A stretch of DNA of 64,000 nucleotides from Nocardioides deserti. Its GTDB lineage: Bacteria > Actinomycetota > Actinomycetes > Propionibacteriales > Nocardioidaceae. A program made the position numbers and the translations under genes. Shown here piece by piece: positions 50,933 to 59,715 of this stretch. Positions within the stretch are counted from its first letter, which is position 1, and each line of letters starts with the position of its first letter. The notes beneath the pieces were generated by a model. That model was not told where the DNA came from and searched no databases. It saw nothing but the letters and a program-made list of their open reading frames with translations. Location of the stretch: the NCBI RefSeq assembly GCF_014266025.1, contig NZ_JACMYC010000001.1:1-64000 (forward strand), in the 5' to 3' direction.

Positions 50933-52434
50933 CAGATCCGGTCCGTCGCGAACAGCATCGGGTCGACGGTGACGTTGGCGTAGGCCATCTTGTCGAGGAA
51001 CTTCGGCCGGAGCCCGGTCGGGCGCAGCCGGCCGAGCGTCCGGCCCTGCGCGTCGAACCCGGCGGAGGTGTCGAACACGAAGATGTCCTGCAGCGTGATG
51101 ACGTCGCCCTCCATCCGCTCCACCTCGGTGAGGTGGGTGATCCGGCGGGTGCCGTCCTTGAAGCGGGTCTGGTGGACGATCAGGTCGACCGCGGAGGCGA
51201 CCTGCTCGCGGATCGCGCGCACGGGCAGGTCCATGCCGGCCATGAGGACCATCGTCTCCATGCGCGAGAGCGTGTCGCGCGGACCGTTGGAGTGCAGGGT
51301 GCAGATCGAGCCGTCGTGACCGGTGTTCATCGCCTGGAGCATGTCGAGCGCGGAGGCGTCGCGGACCTCGCCGACGATGATCCGGTCGGGCCGCATGCGC
51401 AGGCTGTTGCGCACGAGGTCGCGGATGTGGACCGCGCCCTTGCCCTCGATGTTGGCCGGCCGCGACTCCAGCCGGACGACGTGGTCCTGCTTCAGCTGCA
51501 GCTCGGCGGCGTCCTCGATGGTGACGATCCGCTCATCGGAGGGGATGAAGGAGGACAGCACGTTGAGCGTGGTCGTCTTGCCGGCGCCGGTGCTGCCGGA
51601 GACGATGATGTTGAGCCGGCCGCGCACGCACGCCTCGAGGAAGTCGGTCGTCTGCGGCGTCAGCGACCCGAACGACACCAGGTCGGTCGCCGTCAGCGGG
51701 TCGGTGGCGAACTTGCGGATCGTCAGCGCCGAGCCGTCCACCGACAGCGGCGGCACGACGGCGTTCACGCGGCTGCCGTCGGGGAGGCGGGCGTCGACCA
51801 TCGGGCTGGACTCGTCGACCCGGCGGCCGATGCGGGAGACGATCTTGTCGATCGTGCGCCGCAGGTGCGACTCGTCGACGAAGTGGGCGTCGGCCGGCTG
51901 GAGCTTGCCGTTCTTTTCCAGCCAGATCGAGCTGTGCCCGTTGACCATGACCTCGGAGACGTCCGGGTCGCGCAGGAACGGCTCGATCGGCCCGTAGCCG
52001 AGGATGTCGTCGCTGATCTCCTGCGTCACCCGCGCCCGGTCGCCGCTGCTGAGCGGTCGGTCCTGGGAGGACAGCACGTTGGCGAGGACGGTGCGGACGC
52101 GCTGGTCCAGCTCCTCCTGGTCCATGTCGGCGTCGTAGAGGTGCGGGCCCAGCTGCTGAAGCAGCTCGGCGTGCACGTTGCCCTTGATTTCCTCGATGCG
52201 GTCGACCTGCGACGCGCCGAGGGTACGCCGTGGCGCGGCGTCGGCCTTGCGCCTCGCGGCCGCGGCGGCGTTCACGGCGGCTGCGGCCGCAGCGGCGCCG
52301 GCCGGCTGGTCGGCGGGCGCGTCGAGGGTGCCGATGGCGGCAGCCGCGCCGGTCGGGTCGCCGGCGTCGGCGGCGCCGATGTCGGGGGTCTCGGTCCGCC
52401 GGGCGGCGGCGAGGCGTTCGGACAGGGAGCTCAT
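50932..52434 (-). CDS. tadA: TadA/CpaF-type secretion ATPase
   Basis: 500 aa from ATG 52434. An Ala-rich N-terminal extension (~60 aa) and a helical domain precede the type II/IV secretion ATPase core. Walker A is GSTGAGKTTTLN, the Asp box is IVTIEDAAELQL, the His box region is MNTGHDGSICTLHSN, and Walker B is near RMRPDRIIVGEVR. Powers pilus assembly. Coupled by TGATG to the VWA-TadB gene. Confidence 0.95.
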   Translation of the reverse strand: MSSLSERLAAARRTETPDIGAADAGDPTGAAAAIGTLDAPADQPAGAAAAAAAVNAAAAARRKADAAPRRTLGASQVDRIEEIKGNVHAELLQQLGPHLYDADMDQEELDQRVRTVLANVLSSQDRPLSSGDRARVTQEISDDILGYGPIEPFLRDPDVSEVMVNGHSSIWLEKNGKLQPADAHFVDESHLRRTIDKIVSRIGRRVDESSPMVDARLPDGSRVNAVVPPLSVDGSALTIRKFATDPLTATDLVSFGSLTPQTTDFLEACVRGRLNIIVSGSTGAGKTTTLNVLSSFIPSDERIVTIEDAAELQLKQDHVVRLESRPANIEGKGAVHIRDLVRNSLRMRPDRIIVGEVRDASALDMLQAMNTGHDGSICTLHSNGPRDTLSRMETMVLMAGMDLPVRAIREQVASAVDLIVHQTRFKDGTRRITHLTEVERMEGDVITLQDIFVFDTSAGFDAQGRTLGRLRPTGLRPKFLDKMAYANVTVDPMLFATDRI

Positions 52435-52438
52435 CTGG

Positions 52439-53635
52439 TCATCTCCGGATGCGGAACCGGCGGGCGGACTTCTCGGTCGTGCCCGGCTCGGCACCCTCGT
52501 CGGGGCCGGCGGTGGACCGGGGGGCGGCGACCGTGTCGCCCGCGAGGCGGGTCGCGAGGTCGCGGATGGCGGTGCTCGACTGGTGCGCGGGGTTCTCCAG
52601 CAGGATCGGGGTGCCGGCGTTGGTGGCGGCGGCGATGTCGATCGAGCTCTCGACCTGCGCGGCGACCCCCATGCCGAGGATGGCCTCGACCTTGTCGGGC
52701 CCGATGCCGACGGCGTCGTCGGCACGGTTGAGCAGCAGGTGGCGGTGGCCGCGGGCGATGTCGAGCATCTCGAGCGTCTCGAGGGCCACCTTGACGTTCT
52801 TGAGCGTCGGCACGTCCAGCGTCGCGACGATGACGCACTCGTCGGTCTCGTCGAGCGCGGTCAGCGTCTGCTCGTCGAAGGCGGGTGCGGTGTCGACGAC
52901 GACGTAGTCGAAGGTCTCGCGCAGCGTGCGCAGGATCCGGGTGACGAGCGCCGCCGTGACCCGCTCGCGCACGTCGGGGTGCGCGGGCGCCGCCAGCACC
53001 ATGAGCGACTCCTGGTGGCGGGTCAGGAGGCCGTCGAGCATCGCGACGTCGAGGCTGTCCTCGGCACCCACGGCCTGCTCGATGGAGTGCGTGGGGAACA
53101 GCTGCATGGTGATCGCCACGTCGCCGAAGCCCAGGTCGAGGTCGACCAGGCAGACCTTACGGGCGCCCTGGTCGGTCAGCGCGAGGGCGAGGTTGACCGC
53201 CATCGTGGTCTTGCCGACGCCGCCCTTGGGGGAGAAGACGGTGACCACGCGCCCGACGTGCGCGGCGCCCGAGGGGCCGCGCAGGGCGACGTGCAGCTGG
53301 TAGGCCCGGTCGACCGCGGCCTCGAGCGCGACCAGGTCGCCGGTCTCCACGACGTCGCGGGCACCGGCCTTCATCGCGCTCGCCAGGGTCGTCGCGTCGA
53401 GCTCGTCGCGCACGAGCACGACGCTGAGGGTGGGCCGGCTCGTCCGGAGCGTCTCGCAGACCGCGACGGTGTCGGCCAGCGCCAGGTGGGGGCCCAGCAC
53501 GACGACGTACTCGTCGCCGTGCTGGGTGAGCCACGCCTGCATCCGGTCGACGGTCAGCACCCCCTGGGCACCGGTCGGCAGACCGGCCAGCAGCGAGGTG
53601 AGAGCGGCGTTCTCGGGATCGACGGCGACGGGCAC
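52439..53635 (-). CDS. cpaE: CpaE/TadZ-like pilus-localisation ATPase
   Basis: 398 aa from GTG 53635. A receiver-like N-terminal domain (~1-125) without a clear phosphoacceptor precedes a MinD/ParA-type ATPase with the deviant Walker A FSPKGGVGKTTMAVNLA and DLDLGFGDVAI. The C-terminal tail is disordered and basic (KSARRFRIRR). Positions the pilus machine at the membrane. Lies between cpaB and tadA. Confidence 0.92.
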   Translation of the reverse strand: MPVAVDPENAALTSLLAGLPTGAQGVLTVDRMQAWLTQHGDEYVVVLGPHLALADTVAVCETLRTSRPTLSVVLVRDELDATTLASAMKAGARDVVETGDLVALEAAVDRAYQLHVALRGPSGAAHVGRVVTVFSPKGGVGKTTMAVNLALALTDQGARKVCLVDLDLGFGDVAITMQLFPTHSIEQAVGAEDSLDVAMLDGLLTRHQESLMVLAAPAHPDVRERVTAALVTRILRTLRETFDYVVVDTAPAFDEQTLTALDETDECVIVATLDVPTLKNVKVALETLEMLDIARGHRHLLLNRADDAVGIGPDKVEAILGMGVAAQVESSIDIAAATNAGTPILLENPAHQSSTAIRDLATRLAGDTVAAPRSTAGPDEGAEPGTTEKSARRFRIRR

Positions 53636-53639
53636 GGGA

Positions 53640-54380
53640 CTACCCGAACAGGTTCTGGTTGGTCACGCCAGGGCCGGGGCGGACGTTGGTGCCGTCGCCG
53701 ACGAGGGCGAACGCGAGCTCGCCGTTGCCCTGCGCGAACATCACCCGTTCGGCCTCCTCCTGGCTGAGCGCCAGGGTGATCAGCGTGCGGGGGAGCTGCT
53801 CGACGACCTGCTGGCCGGTCTGGTCGGTGACCGTGGTGGAGACCGGGGTGGTCGAGCCGACCGCGAGCACGGTCGCCTTCGGGAGCAGGAGCCGCGTGAA
53901 CGGCTGGCCCGTGCCCGGGTCGGAGCCGTTGAAGAAGACGGCGACCTGCGAGCCGGGGTTGACGAAGCCGGCGACGCGGGCGGTGTCGGTGAGGTTCACC
54001 GTGGCGGTGACCTGGCCCTTCTGCAGCTGCAGGCCGGTGTCGGCGGAGACCTGCGCGGCACCGCCGAACTTGGCGGGGATCAGCTGCTCACCGGGGTAGA
54101 TCGGCACCAGCGCGAGCAGCCCGTTGAAGGCGGCGGTGTCGCTCTGGGCCCCCTCGAGCAGCTGGTCCTGGACGACCGGCTCGAGCGCGACCTTGCCCGC
54201 GGCCAGCGCGTCCTCGATCTTCTCGCCCTTGGCGATCGGCGCGGTCGCGCGCAGCACCTCGACGGTGGCGAACCGGTCCTCGGCCCGCTCGTCGGCTCCT
54301 CGCACGTAGAGGAACACCAGCACCGCACCCAGCGCAGCGACGAACGCCGCGGCGATGAGGAGGATTCTTCGTCGATCCAT
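53640..54380 (-). CDS. cpaB: CpaB/RcpC pilus assembly protein with SAF domain
   Basis: 246 aa from ATG 54380 with AAAGG ribosome-binding site. N-terminal membrane anchor (RRRILLIAAAFVAALGAVLVFLYVRG), SAF domain (VEVLRATAPIAKGEKIEDALAAGKVALEPV), and an RcpC-type extracytoplasmic domain. First gene of the tad operon. Anchors or modifies the assembled Flp pilus; its partner secretin is absent, as expected for a Gram-positive. Confidence 0.9.
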   Translation of the reverse strand: MDRRRILLIAAAFVAALGAVLVFLYVRGADERAEDRFATVEVLRATAPIAKGEKIEDALAAGKVALEPVVQDQLLEGAQSDTAAFNGLLALVPIYPGEQLIPAKFGGAAQVSADTGLQLQKGQVTATVNLTDTARVAGFVNPGSQVAVFFNGSDPGTGQPFTRLLLPKATVLAVGSTTPVSTTVTDQTGQQVVEQLPRTLITLALSQEEAERVMFAQGNGELAFALVGDGTNVRPGPGVTNQNLFG

Positions 54381-54681
54381 CGACAGAACCTTTCCGTCCT
54401 GTGAGGAACGTCGGGGCTCCCTCCGACGGTCCAGCGTTGTCCCATGCGGGCACAGCCGGCTCCCTCCCGAGTCGGCTGCACCGGAGCACGATGCTAGGCG
54501 TCCCGACCACCTCGGCGCGGCGAAACCGGTCAATCGGCGGCCTGGTCACCCGCCGGGGTGTGGCGCTCCGCCGCAGGTGTGTCCGGGAGCGTCTCGCGCA
54601 TGGCCCGGACGGGCCATCCCGGCCGACCAGGAGGAGGGTGCGCCAGCCCGCACCGCTGCTCGACCGGCGGGAAGCGCCGGG
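54381..54681. other. Gap between cpaB and the fadD15-like gene
   Basis: 301 bp with no convincing gene. On the - strand a TAGCAT hexamer (54496 to 54491) is a possible -10 for the tad operon, and TTGACC (54533 to 54528) lies too far from it (31 bp) to be its -35. The hairpin at 54600-54617 is listed separately. Confidence 0.5.
54600..54617 (-). terminator. Hairpin after the fadD15-like gene
   Basis: ATGGCCC (54600-54606) and GGGCCAT (54611-54617), 7-bp arms with a GGAC loop, 65 bp past the synthetase stop. A possible terminator separating it from the tad operon on the same strand. Confidence 0.45.
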
Positions 54682-56472
54682 TCAGGAGTAGAGCGCGTCC
54701 ACCTCGGCGCGGGCCTCGCGCATGACGACGTTCCGCTTGAGCTTGAGGCTCGGGGTGAGCTGGCCGCCCTCCTCGGTCCACTCGTCGGCGAGGATGCGGA
54801 ACTTGCGGATCGACTCGGCCTTGGAGACCGCCTTGTTGGCGTCCCCGACGGCCGCCTCGATCTCGGCGCGCAGGTCGGGGTCGTCGACGAGGCGGTAGAG
54901 GTCGGTGGGCTTGCCGTGCGCCTCGGCCCAGGTCGGCAGCGACTCGCGGTCGAGGGTGACGAGCGCGGCGATGAACGGCTGCCCGTCGCCGACGACGATG
55001 CACTGGTCGACCAAGGCGTGCGCGCGAAGCCGGTCCTCGAGCACGGCCGGGGCGACGTTCTTGCCGCCGGCGGTCACGATGATCTCCTTCTTGCGACCGG
55101 TGATCTTGACAAAGCCCTCGTCGTCGACCTCGCCGACGTCGCCGGTGTGGAACCAGCCGTCGGCCTCGAGCGCCTCGCGGCTGGCGTCCTCGTTCTCCCA
55201 GTAGCCGGCGAAGACCTGGCCGCCGCGGAAGAGCAGCTCGCCGTCGTCGGCGACGCGGACGGCGGTGCCCGGCAGCGGCCGGCCGACAGAGCCGACCTTC
55301 TGCGCGTCCGGGAGGTTGACGGTCAGCGCGGCGGTGGTCTCGGTGAGGCCGTAGCCCTCGAGCACGGTCAGGCCGATGCCCCGGTAGAAGTGGCCCAGGC
55401 GCTCGCCGAGCGGCGCGCCGCCGGAGACCGCGAACTGGCAGTTCCCGCCGAGCGCGTCGAGCAGCTTGCCGTAGACCAGCTTGGAGAACAGCGCGTGCTG
55501 GGCCCGCACGGCCAGCGACGGACGGCCCTTGTCGAGCCCGCGGGACCAGGCGATGGCGACGTCGGCGGCGCGGTCGAAGATCTTGCCGCGGCCGTCGGCG
55601 GTCGCCTTCTGCGAGGCGGTGTTGAAGACCTTCTCGAAGACCCGCGGCACCGCGAGGATGAACGTCGGGCGGAAGGTCTGCAGGTCCGGCAGGAGGTTCT
55701 TGATGTCGGGGGAGTGGCCCAGGCGGGTCCGCGACTTCACGCAGCCGACCTGGATGATCCGCGCGAACACGTGCGCCAGTGGCAGGAACAGCAGCGTCGA
55801 GGCGCCCTCGGCCTCGAAGAGCCGCTCGAGCTCGTCGACGGCCACGCCCAGCTCGAACATGAAGTTGCCGTGCGTGAGCATGCAGCCCTTGGGCCGCCCC
55901 GTCGTGCCGGAGGTGTAGATCAGCGTGGCGAGGTCGAGCGGCGTCGCCGTCGTACGCCGCGCCTCGAGGTCCGCGTCGGCGATGTCGGCGCCGAGCCGGC
56001 CGAGCACGTCGACCGCGTTGTCGGTCAGCGACCACACGTGGTTGAGCGAGTCGAGGCCGGCGCGGACCTCGGTGACCCGGGCGACGTGGTCGGTGGTCTC
56101 GGCGACGACCGCGCGGGCGCCGCTGTCGCGCAGGATCCACCCGATCTGCTCGGCCGAGGAGGTCTCGTAGATCGGCACCGTCACGGCGCCGGCGAACCAG
56201 ATGGCGTAGTCGAGCAGCGTCCACTCGTAGCGCGTCTTGGAGATCAGCGCGACGCGGTCGCCGGTCTCGATCCCCGCCGCGACCAGGCCCTTGGCGACCG
56301 CGGTCACCTCCGCGAGGAACTCCGCCGCGGTGACGTCGCCCCAGCCGCCGTCCCCGCTGGGCCGGCTGAACACGACCGCGTCGGGCGCCTCCTGGGCGTT
56401 CCTCACCACGTCGTCGGTGAGGTTGCCCGTGGCCGGGACCTCGATCGTCAGGGGCGTGGAGAACTCCCGCAC
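54682..56472 (-). CDS. fadD15: Long-chain fatty-acid--CoA ligase (FadD15-like)
   Basis: 596 aa, starting at GTG 56472 with GGAGGAG upstream. ANL-superfamily adenylating enzyme: P-loop LIYTSGTTGRPKGCML, LEGYGLTETTAALTVN, DGWFHTGDVGEVDDEG and the catalytic-Lys region GRKKEIIVTAGGKNVAP. Activates long-chain fatty acids for lipid synthesis or degradation. Located opposite an SRPBCC/ArsA pair, as in M. tuberculosis near Rv2187. Confidence 0.93.
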   Translation of the reverse strand: MREFSTPLTIEVPATGNLTDDVVRNAQEAPDAVVFSRPSGDGGWGDVTAAEFLAEVTAVAKGLVAAGIETGDRVALISKTRYEWTLLDYAIWFAGAVTVPIYETSSAEQIGWILRDSGARAVVAETTDHVARVTEVRAGLDSLNHVWSLTDNAVDVLGRLGADIADADLEARRTTATPLDLATLIYTSGTTGRPKGCMLTHGNFMFELGVAVDELERLFEAEGASTLLFLPLAHVFARIIQVGCVKSRTRLGHSPDIKNLLPDLQTFRPTFILAVPRVFEKVFNTASQKATADGRGKIFDRAADVAIAWSRGLDKGRPSLAVRAQHALFSKLVYGKLLDALGGNCQFAVSGGAPLGERLGHFYRGIGLTVLEGYGLTETTAALTVNLPDAQKVGSVGRPLPGTAVRVADDGELLFRGGQVFAGYWENEDASREALEADGWFHTGDVGEVDDEGFVKITGRKKEIIVTAGGKNVAPAVLEDRLRAHALVDQCIVVGDGQPFIAALVTLDRESLPTWAEAHGKPTDLYRLVDDPDLRAEIEAAVGDANKAVSKAESIRKFRILADEWTEEGGQLTPSLKLKRNVVMREARAEVDALYS

Positions 56473-56636
56473 GCTTGCTCCTCCGGACACGTCGGCACGG
56501 ACGCCCGGTCGGACGCCGCGTCGCAGGTTACCGCCGCCTTCTCGGGCCGTTCCCATCCGGTAGGCTCCGGCACCGGTCCACCCGCACGACCCTGCCTCCC
56601 GTCCGTGTCTCCCGCTGTCTCCCAGGAGTCCCCGCC

Positions 56637-57071
56637 ATGGCCGAACAGACCACGTCGTCGATCACCGTCGACGCCGCCCCGGCCGAGGTGATGGCGGTGA
56701 TCGCGGACTTCCCGGCGTACCCCGCCTGGGCCAAGGGCATGCAGACCGCCGACGTCCTCTCGACCTACGACGACGGGCGCGCCGAGCGGGTCTTCTTCGT
56801 GCTCGACGTCGCGCCGATCAAGGACGAGTACACGCTGGAGTACACCTGGGACGGCGACCGTCAGGTCACCTGGACCCTGGTGGAGGGCAAGATGCTGCGC
56901 GCCCTCGACGGCGCCTACGTCCTGCGCGACCTCGGCGGCTCGACCGAGGTGACCTACCGGCTGGCCCTCGACGTCTCCATCCCGCTCATCGGCATGCTCA
57001 AGCGCAAGGGCGAGAAGATCCTCATCGACACGGCGCTGAAGGGCTTGAAGAAGCGCGTCGAGTCGCTCTGA
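56637..57071 (+). CDS. SRPBCC-family protein (Rv2185c-like)
   Basis: 144 aa (MAEQTTSSITVDAAPAEVMAVIADFPAYPAWAKGMQ), a clear START/polyketide-cyclase-like fold with hydrophobic ligand cavity. CAGGAG ribosome-binding site before ATG 56637. Eight bp upstream of the ArsA-like gene, with which it is probably cotranscribed. May bind lipid or isoprenoid-type ligands; unproven. Confidence 0.87.
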   Translation: MAEQTTSSITVDAAPAEVMAVIADFPAYPAWAKGMQTADVLSTYDDGRAERVFFVLDVAPIKDEYTLEYTWDGDRQVTWTLVEGKMLRALDGAYVLRDLGGSTEVTYRLALDVSIPLIGMLKRKGEKILIDTALKGLKKRVESL

Positions 57072-57079
57072 CGCGACGG

Positions 57080-58273
57080 ATGCGCATCCTCCTCCTGACC
57101 GGCAAGGGCGGCGTCGGCAAGTCCACGGTCGCCTCCGGTACGGCGGCGCTCGCGGCCGCCGCAGGCCACCGCACGCTGCTGCTCTCGACCGACGCGGCCC
57201 ACTCGCTGGGCGACGCGTTCGGGGTCGAGGTCGGCCCTGAACCGACCGAGGTGGCCGACCGGCTCTTCGTGCAGCAGGTCGACGCGCAGCTGCGCTTCCA
57301 GCAGTCCTGGGCCGAGGTCCAGGGCTACCTGCTCTCCGTCCTCGACAGCGCCGGCGTCGACCGGCTCGCCGCCGAGGAGCTGACCGTCCTGCCCGGCGCC
57401 GAGGAGGTCCTGGCGCTGCTCGAGCTGCGGCTCCAGGTCCTTTCCGGTGCCTGGGACGTCGTCGTGGTCGACTGCGCGCCGACCGCGGAGACCCTGCGGC
57501 TGCTCGCGCTGCCCGAGGCGCTCGGCTGGTACATGCAACGCGTCTTCCCCGTCCAGGCCCGCGTCGTCAAGGCGTTCAAGCCGGTGCTCAGCCGCGCGGC
57601 CGGCGTGCCGATGCCCGGCGGCTCGGTCTTCGAGGCGGTCGAGCGGCTGCACGCGGAGCTCGACGAGGTCTGCGCGCTGCTGCAGGGACCCGACGCGAGC
57701 GTCCGGCTGGTGCTCACCCCGGAGAACGTCGTCGTCGCCGAGGCCCGCCGCAGCTGGACCACCCTCTCGCTCTACGGCTACCGCGTGGACGGCGTCGTCG
57801 CCAACCGCGTCTTCCCGCACGCCGATGCCGACGACTGGCGCGCCGGCTGGGTCGACGCGCAGCAGCAGGTGCTGGCCGAGGTCGAGGAGTCGTTCGTCGG
57901 GCTGCCGGTGTGGCGCTCGGAGTACCGCCCGGCCGAGCCGGTCGGGGTCGCCGCCCTGCGCGACCTCGCCTCGGACGTGTACGCCGCCGACGACCCGCTC
58001 GCGGTGCCGGCCGGCGACGGCCCCTTCCGCGTGACGCGCTCCGGCGACGCCACGGTGCTGCGGCTGCGGCTGCCGCTGGTGGGCCGGTCCGACGTCGACC
58101 TGGCCCGCAAGCACGACGAGCTGGTCGTCACCGTCGGCGCCTACCGCCGCGTGGTGACCCTGCCCGCCGGCCTGGTGCGGCTCGAGGTCGCCGGCGCCCG
58201 GGTCGAGGACGGGGAGCTGCAGGTCCGCTTCCGCGAGGCGCGGCCCAGCCGGGCCCAGGGGGAGAGCGCATGA
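57080..58273 (+). CDS. ArsA-family ATPase with C-terminal HSP20-like domain
   Basis: 397 aa. Deviant Walker A at the start (LTGKGGVGKSTVASGTAALAAAAGHRTLLLSTDAAHSLGDAFG) and VVVVDCAPTAETLRL make it a Get3/ArsA-type ATPase. The last ~80 residues are a beta-rich ArsA_HSP20-like domain (DATVLRLRLPLVGRSDVDLARKHDELVVTVGAYRR). No arsenic genes are nearby, so arsenite pumping is unlikely; a chaperone or targeting role with the SRPBCC neighbour is plausible. Confidence 0.88.
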   Translation: MRILLLTGKGGVGKSTVASGTAALAAAAGHRTLLLSTDAAHSLGDAFGVEVGPEPTEVADRLFVQQVDAQLRFQQSWAEVQGYLLSVLDSAGVDRLAAEELTVLPGAEEVLALLELRLQVLSGAWDVVVVDCAPTAETLRLLALPEALGWYMQRVFPVQARVVKAFKPVLSRAAGVPMPGGSVFEAVERLHAELDEVCALLQGPDASVRLVLTPENVVVAEARRSWTTLSLYGYRVDGVVANRVFPHADADDWRAGWVDAQQQVLAEVEESFVGLPVWRSEYRPAEPVGVAALRDLASDVYAADDPLAVPAGDGPFRVTRSGDATVLRLRLPLVGRSDVDLARKHDELVVTVGAYRRVVTLPAGLVRLEVAGARVEDGELQVRFREARPSRAQGESA

Positions 58274-58761
58274 GCGACGAGCACGAGCACCCGAGCGAGC
58301 GGCCCGGTCAGCACGAGCCGCACGAGCCGCACGAGCCGCACGAGCCGCACGAGCATCATGACGAGGTGGGCAGCGTCGCCGAGGAGGCCGCGAAGCTCTT
58401 CGGCGCCCTGGGCGACTGGGCGCAGGACCAGGGCAGCGGCCTCGGAGGGCTCGGCGCCGGGCTCGGGGGCTTCGCGGCGCATGCCGCCGCGGCCGCCCAG
58501 GGCGCGGAGGAGCACCCCGCGACCGGTGCACCCGAGTGCACCTGGTGCCCCGTCTGCCGCGCGGTGCACGCCGTGCGCCGGACCAGCCCGGAGGTGCGCG
58601 CGCACCTGACCGCGGCGGCGTCCTCGCTGCTGCAGGCGGCCGCGGAGGCGATGGCGACCGCGGTGCCGCAGGACCGGCAGCAGCCGGACGGTCCCGGTGT
58701 GGAACGGATCGACCTGGACCCCGACGACGGGGTCGACGACTGGCCGGAGGACGAGGGATGA
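58270..58761 (+). CDS. Acidic His-rich protein with CxxC motif
   Basis: 163 aa, coupled to both neighbours by ATGA. The N-terminus has tandem HEP tripeptides, the middle is helical (VAEEAAKLFGALGDWAQDQ), and a short CTWCPVCRAVHAVRR segment carries a CxxCxxC pattern. The end is very acidic (DLDPDDGVDDWPEDEG). By its place after ArsA it matches an actinobacterial hypothetical family (DUF5304-type). A metal-binding or adaptor role is possible. Confidence 0.72.
   Translation: MSDEHEHPSERPGQHEPHEPHEPHEPHEHHDEVGSVAEEAAKLFGALGDWAQDQGSGLGGLGAGLGGFAAHAAAAAQGAEEHPATGAPECTWCPVCRAVHAVRRTSPEVRAHLTAAASSLLQAAAEAMATAVPQDRQQPDGPGVERIDLDPDDGVDDWPEDEG
58312..58356 (+). repeat. Five 9-bp tandem repeats coding HEP
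   Basis: Four exact copies of CACGAGCCG and a fifth variant CACGAGCAT, in frame, encoding HEP-HEP-HEP-HEP-HEH at the start of the acidic His-rich protein. Length variation would not shift the frame. Confidence 0.9.
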
Positions 58762-59699
58762 CGCTCACGTGTGGGGTGGACGTCGGCGGGACGAAGATCG
58801 CCGGCGGCGTGGTGGACGAGCAGGGCACGGTCCTGGAGGAGCTGAAGGTCGAGTCGCCCGCGACCGACGCCGAGGCGATCGAGGACGCGATCGCCGGGCT
58901 CGTCACCGAGCTGCGCACCCGCCACGAGATCACGGCCGTCGGTGTCGGGGCGGCGGGCTACGTCGACAAGGCCCGCGCAGTCGTCATGTTCGCGCCGAAC
59001 ATCGCCTGGCGGGACGTACCCCTCAAGGCCGAGCTCGAGCAGCGCGTCCAGCTCCCGGTCGTGGTGGAGAACGACGCGAACGCCGCGGCGTGGGGCGAGT
59101 TCGCCTTCGGCGCCGGCCACGACGTCGACGACCTGCTGCTGGTCACCGTCGGCACCGGGATCGGCGGTGGCATCGTCCTCGACGGGCTCCTGCACCGCGG
59201 TGCGTTCGGCGCCGGCGCGGAGATCGGCCACATGCGGGTCGTGCCCGACGGCATCCGCTGCGGGTGCGGCAACCGGGGGTGCTTCGAGCAGTACGCCAGC
59301 GGGTCGGCGCTCGTCCGCGACGCGCGCGCCGAGGCGGTCCGGGGCACCCCGGAGGCCCGCGCGCTGCTCGCCCGCGCCGGCGGTGACCCGCTGGGCATCA
59401 CCGGGCCGCTCATCACCGAGTCCGCCCGGGCGGGCGACCCGTTCTCGGTCGGCCGGCTCGCGGAGCTCGGCCGCTGGCTCGGCGAGGGCATCGCCTCGCT
59501 CACGGCCGTGCTCGACCCGGCCGTGGTCGTCATCGGCGGCGGCGTCAGCGAGGCCGGCGAGCTGCTCCTCGGCCCGATCCGGACCGCTTTCGTCGCCGAG
59601 CTGCCCGCGCGGGGCCACCGGCCGACGCTCGAGATCCGTCGCGCCACGCTGGGCAACCGCGCGGGCCTCATCGGCGCCGCCGACCTCGCCCGCCGCTGA
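58758..59699 (+). CDS. glk: ROK-family glucokinase
   Basis: 313 aa. ATP-binding DVGGTKIAGGVV at the N-terminus, catalytic region VVENDANAAAWGE, GTGIGGGIV, and the ROK zinc motif CGCGNRGCFEQYASG. Phosphorylates glucose. ATG overlaps the previous stop. Immediately followed by a paralogue, so the pair looks like a tandem duplication. Confidence 0.92.
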   Translation: MTLTCGVDVGGTKIAGGVVDEQGTVLEELKVESPATDAEAIEDAIAGLVTELRTRHEITAVGVGAAGYVDKARAVVMFAPNIAWRDVPLKAELEQRVQLPVVVENDANAAAWGEFAFGAGHDVDDLLLVTVGTGIGGGIVLDGLLHRGAFGAGAEIGHMRVVPDGIRCGCGNRGCFEQYASGSALVRDARAEAVRGTPEARALLARAGGDPLGITGPLITESARAGDPFSVGRLAELGRWLGEGIASLTAVLDPAVVVIGGGVSEAGELLLGPIRTAFVAELPARGHRPTLEIRRATLGNRAGLIGAADLARR

Positions 59700-59715
59700 G
59701 CCGGCGTCTCCCGCG

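Noticed and set aside
54491..54533. TTGACC and TAGCAT as a sigma-70 promoter for the tad operon
   Set aside because: The two hexamers are 31 bp apart, far from the usual 16-18 bp. Only the -10-like word is kept as a possibility.
57080..58273. Arsenite efflux ATPase
   Set aside because: ArsA homology is real but there is no arsB, arsC, arsR or arsD nearby, and the HSP20-like tail plus SRPBCC neighbour fit a different role.
58312..58356. Short direct repeats considered as a CRISPR array
   Set aside because: Nine-base contiguous in-frame repeats with no spacers, inside a coding sequence, and no cas genes anywhere.
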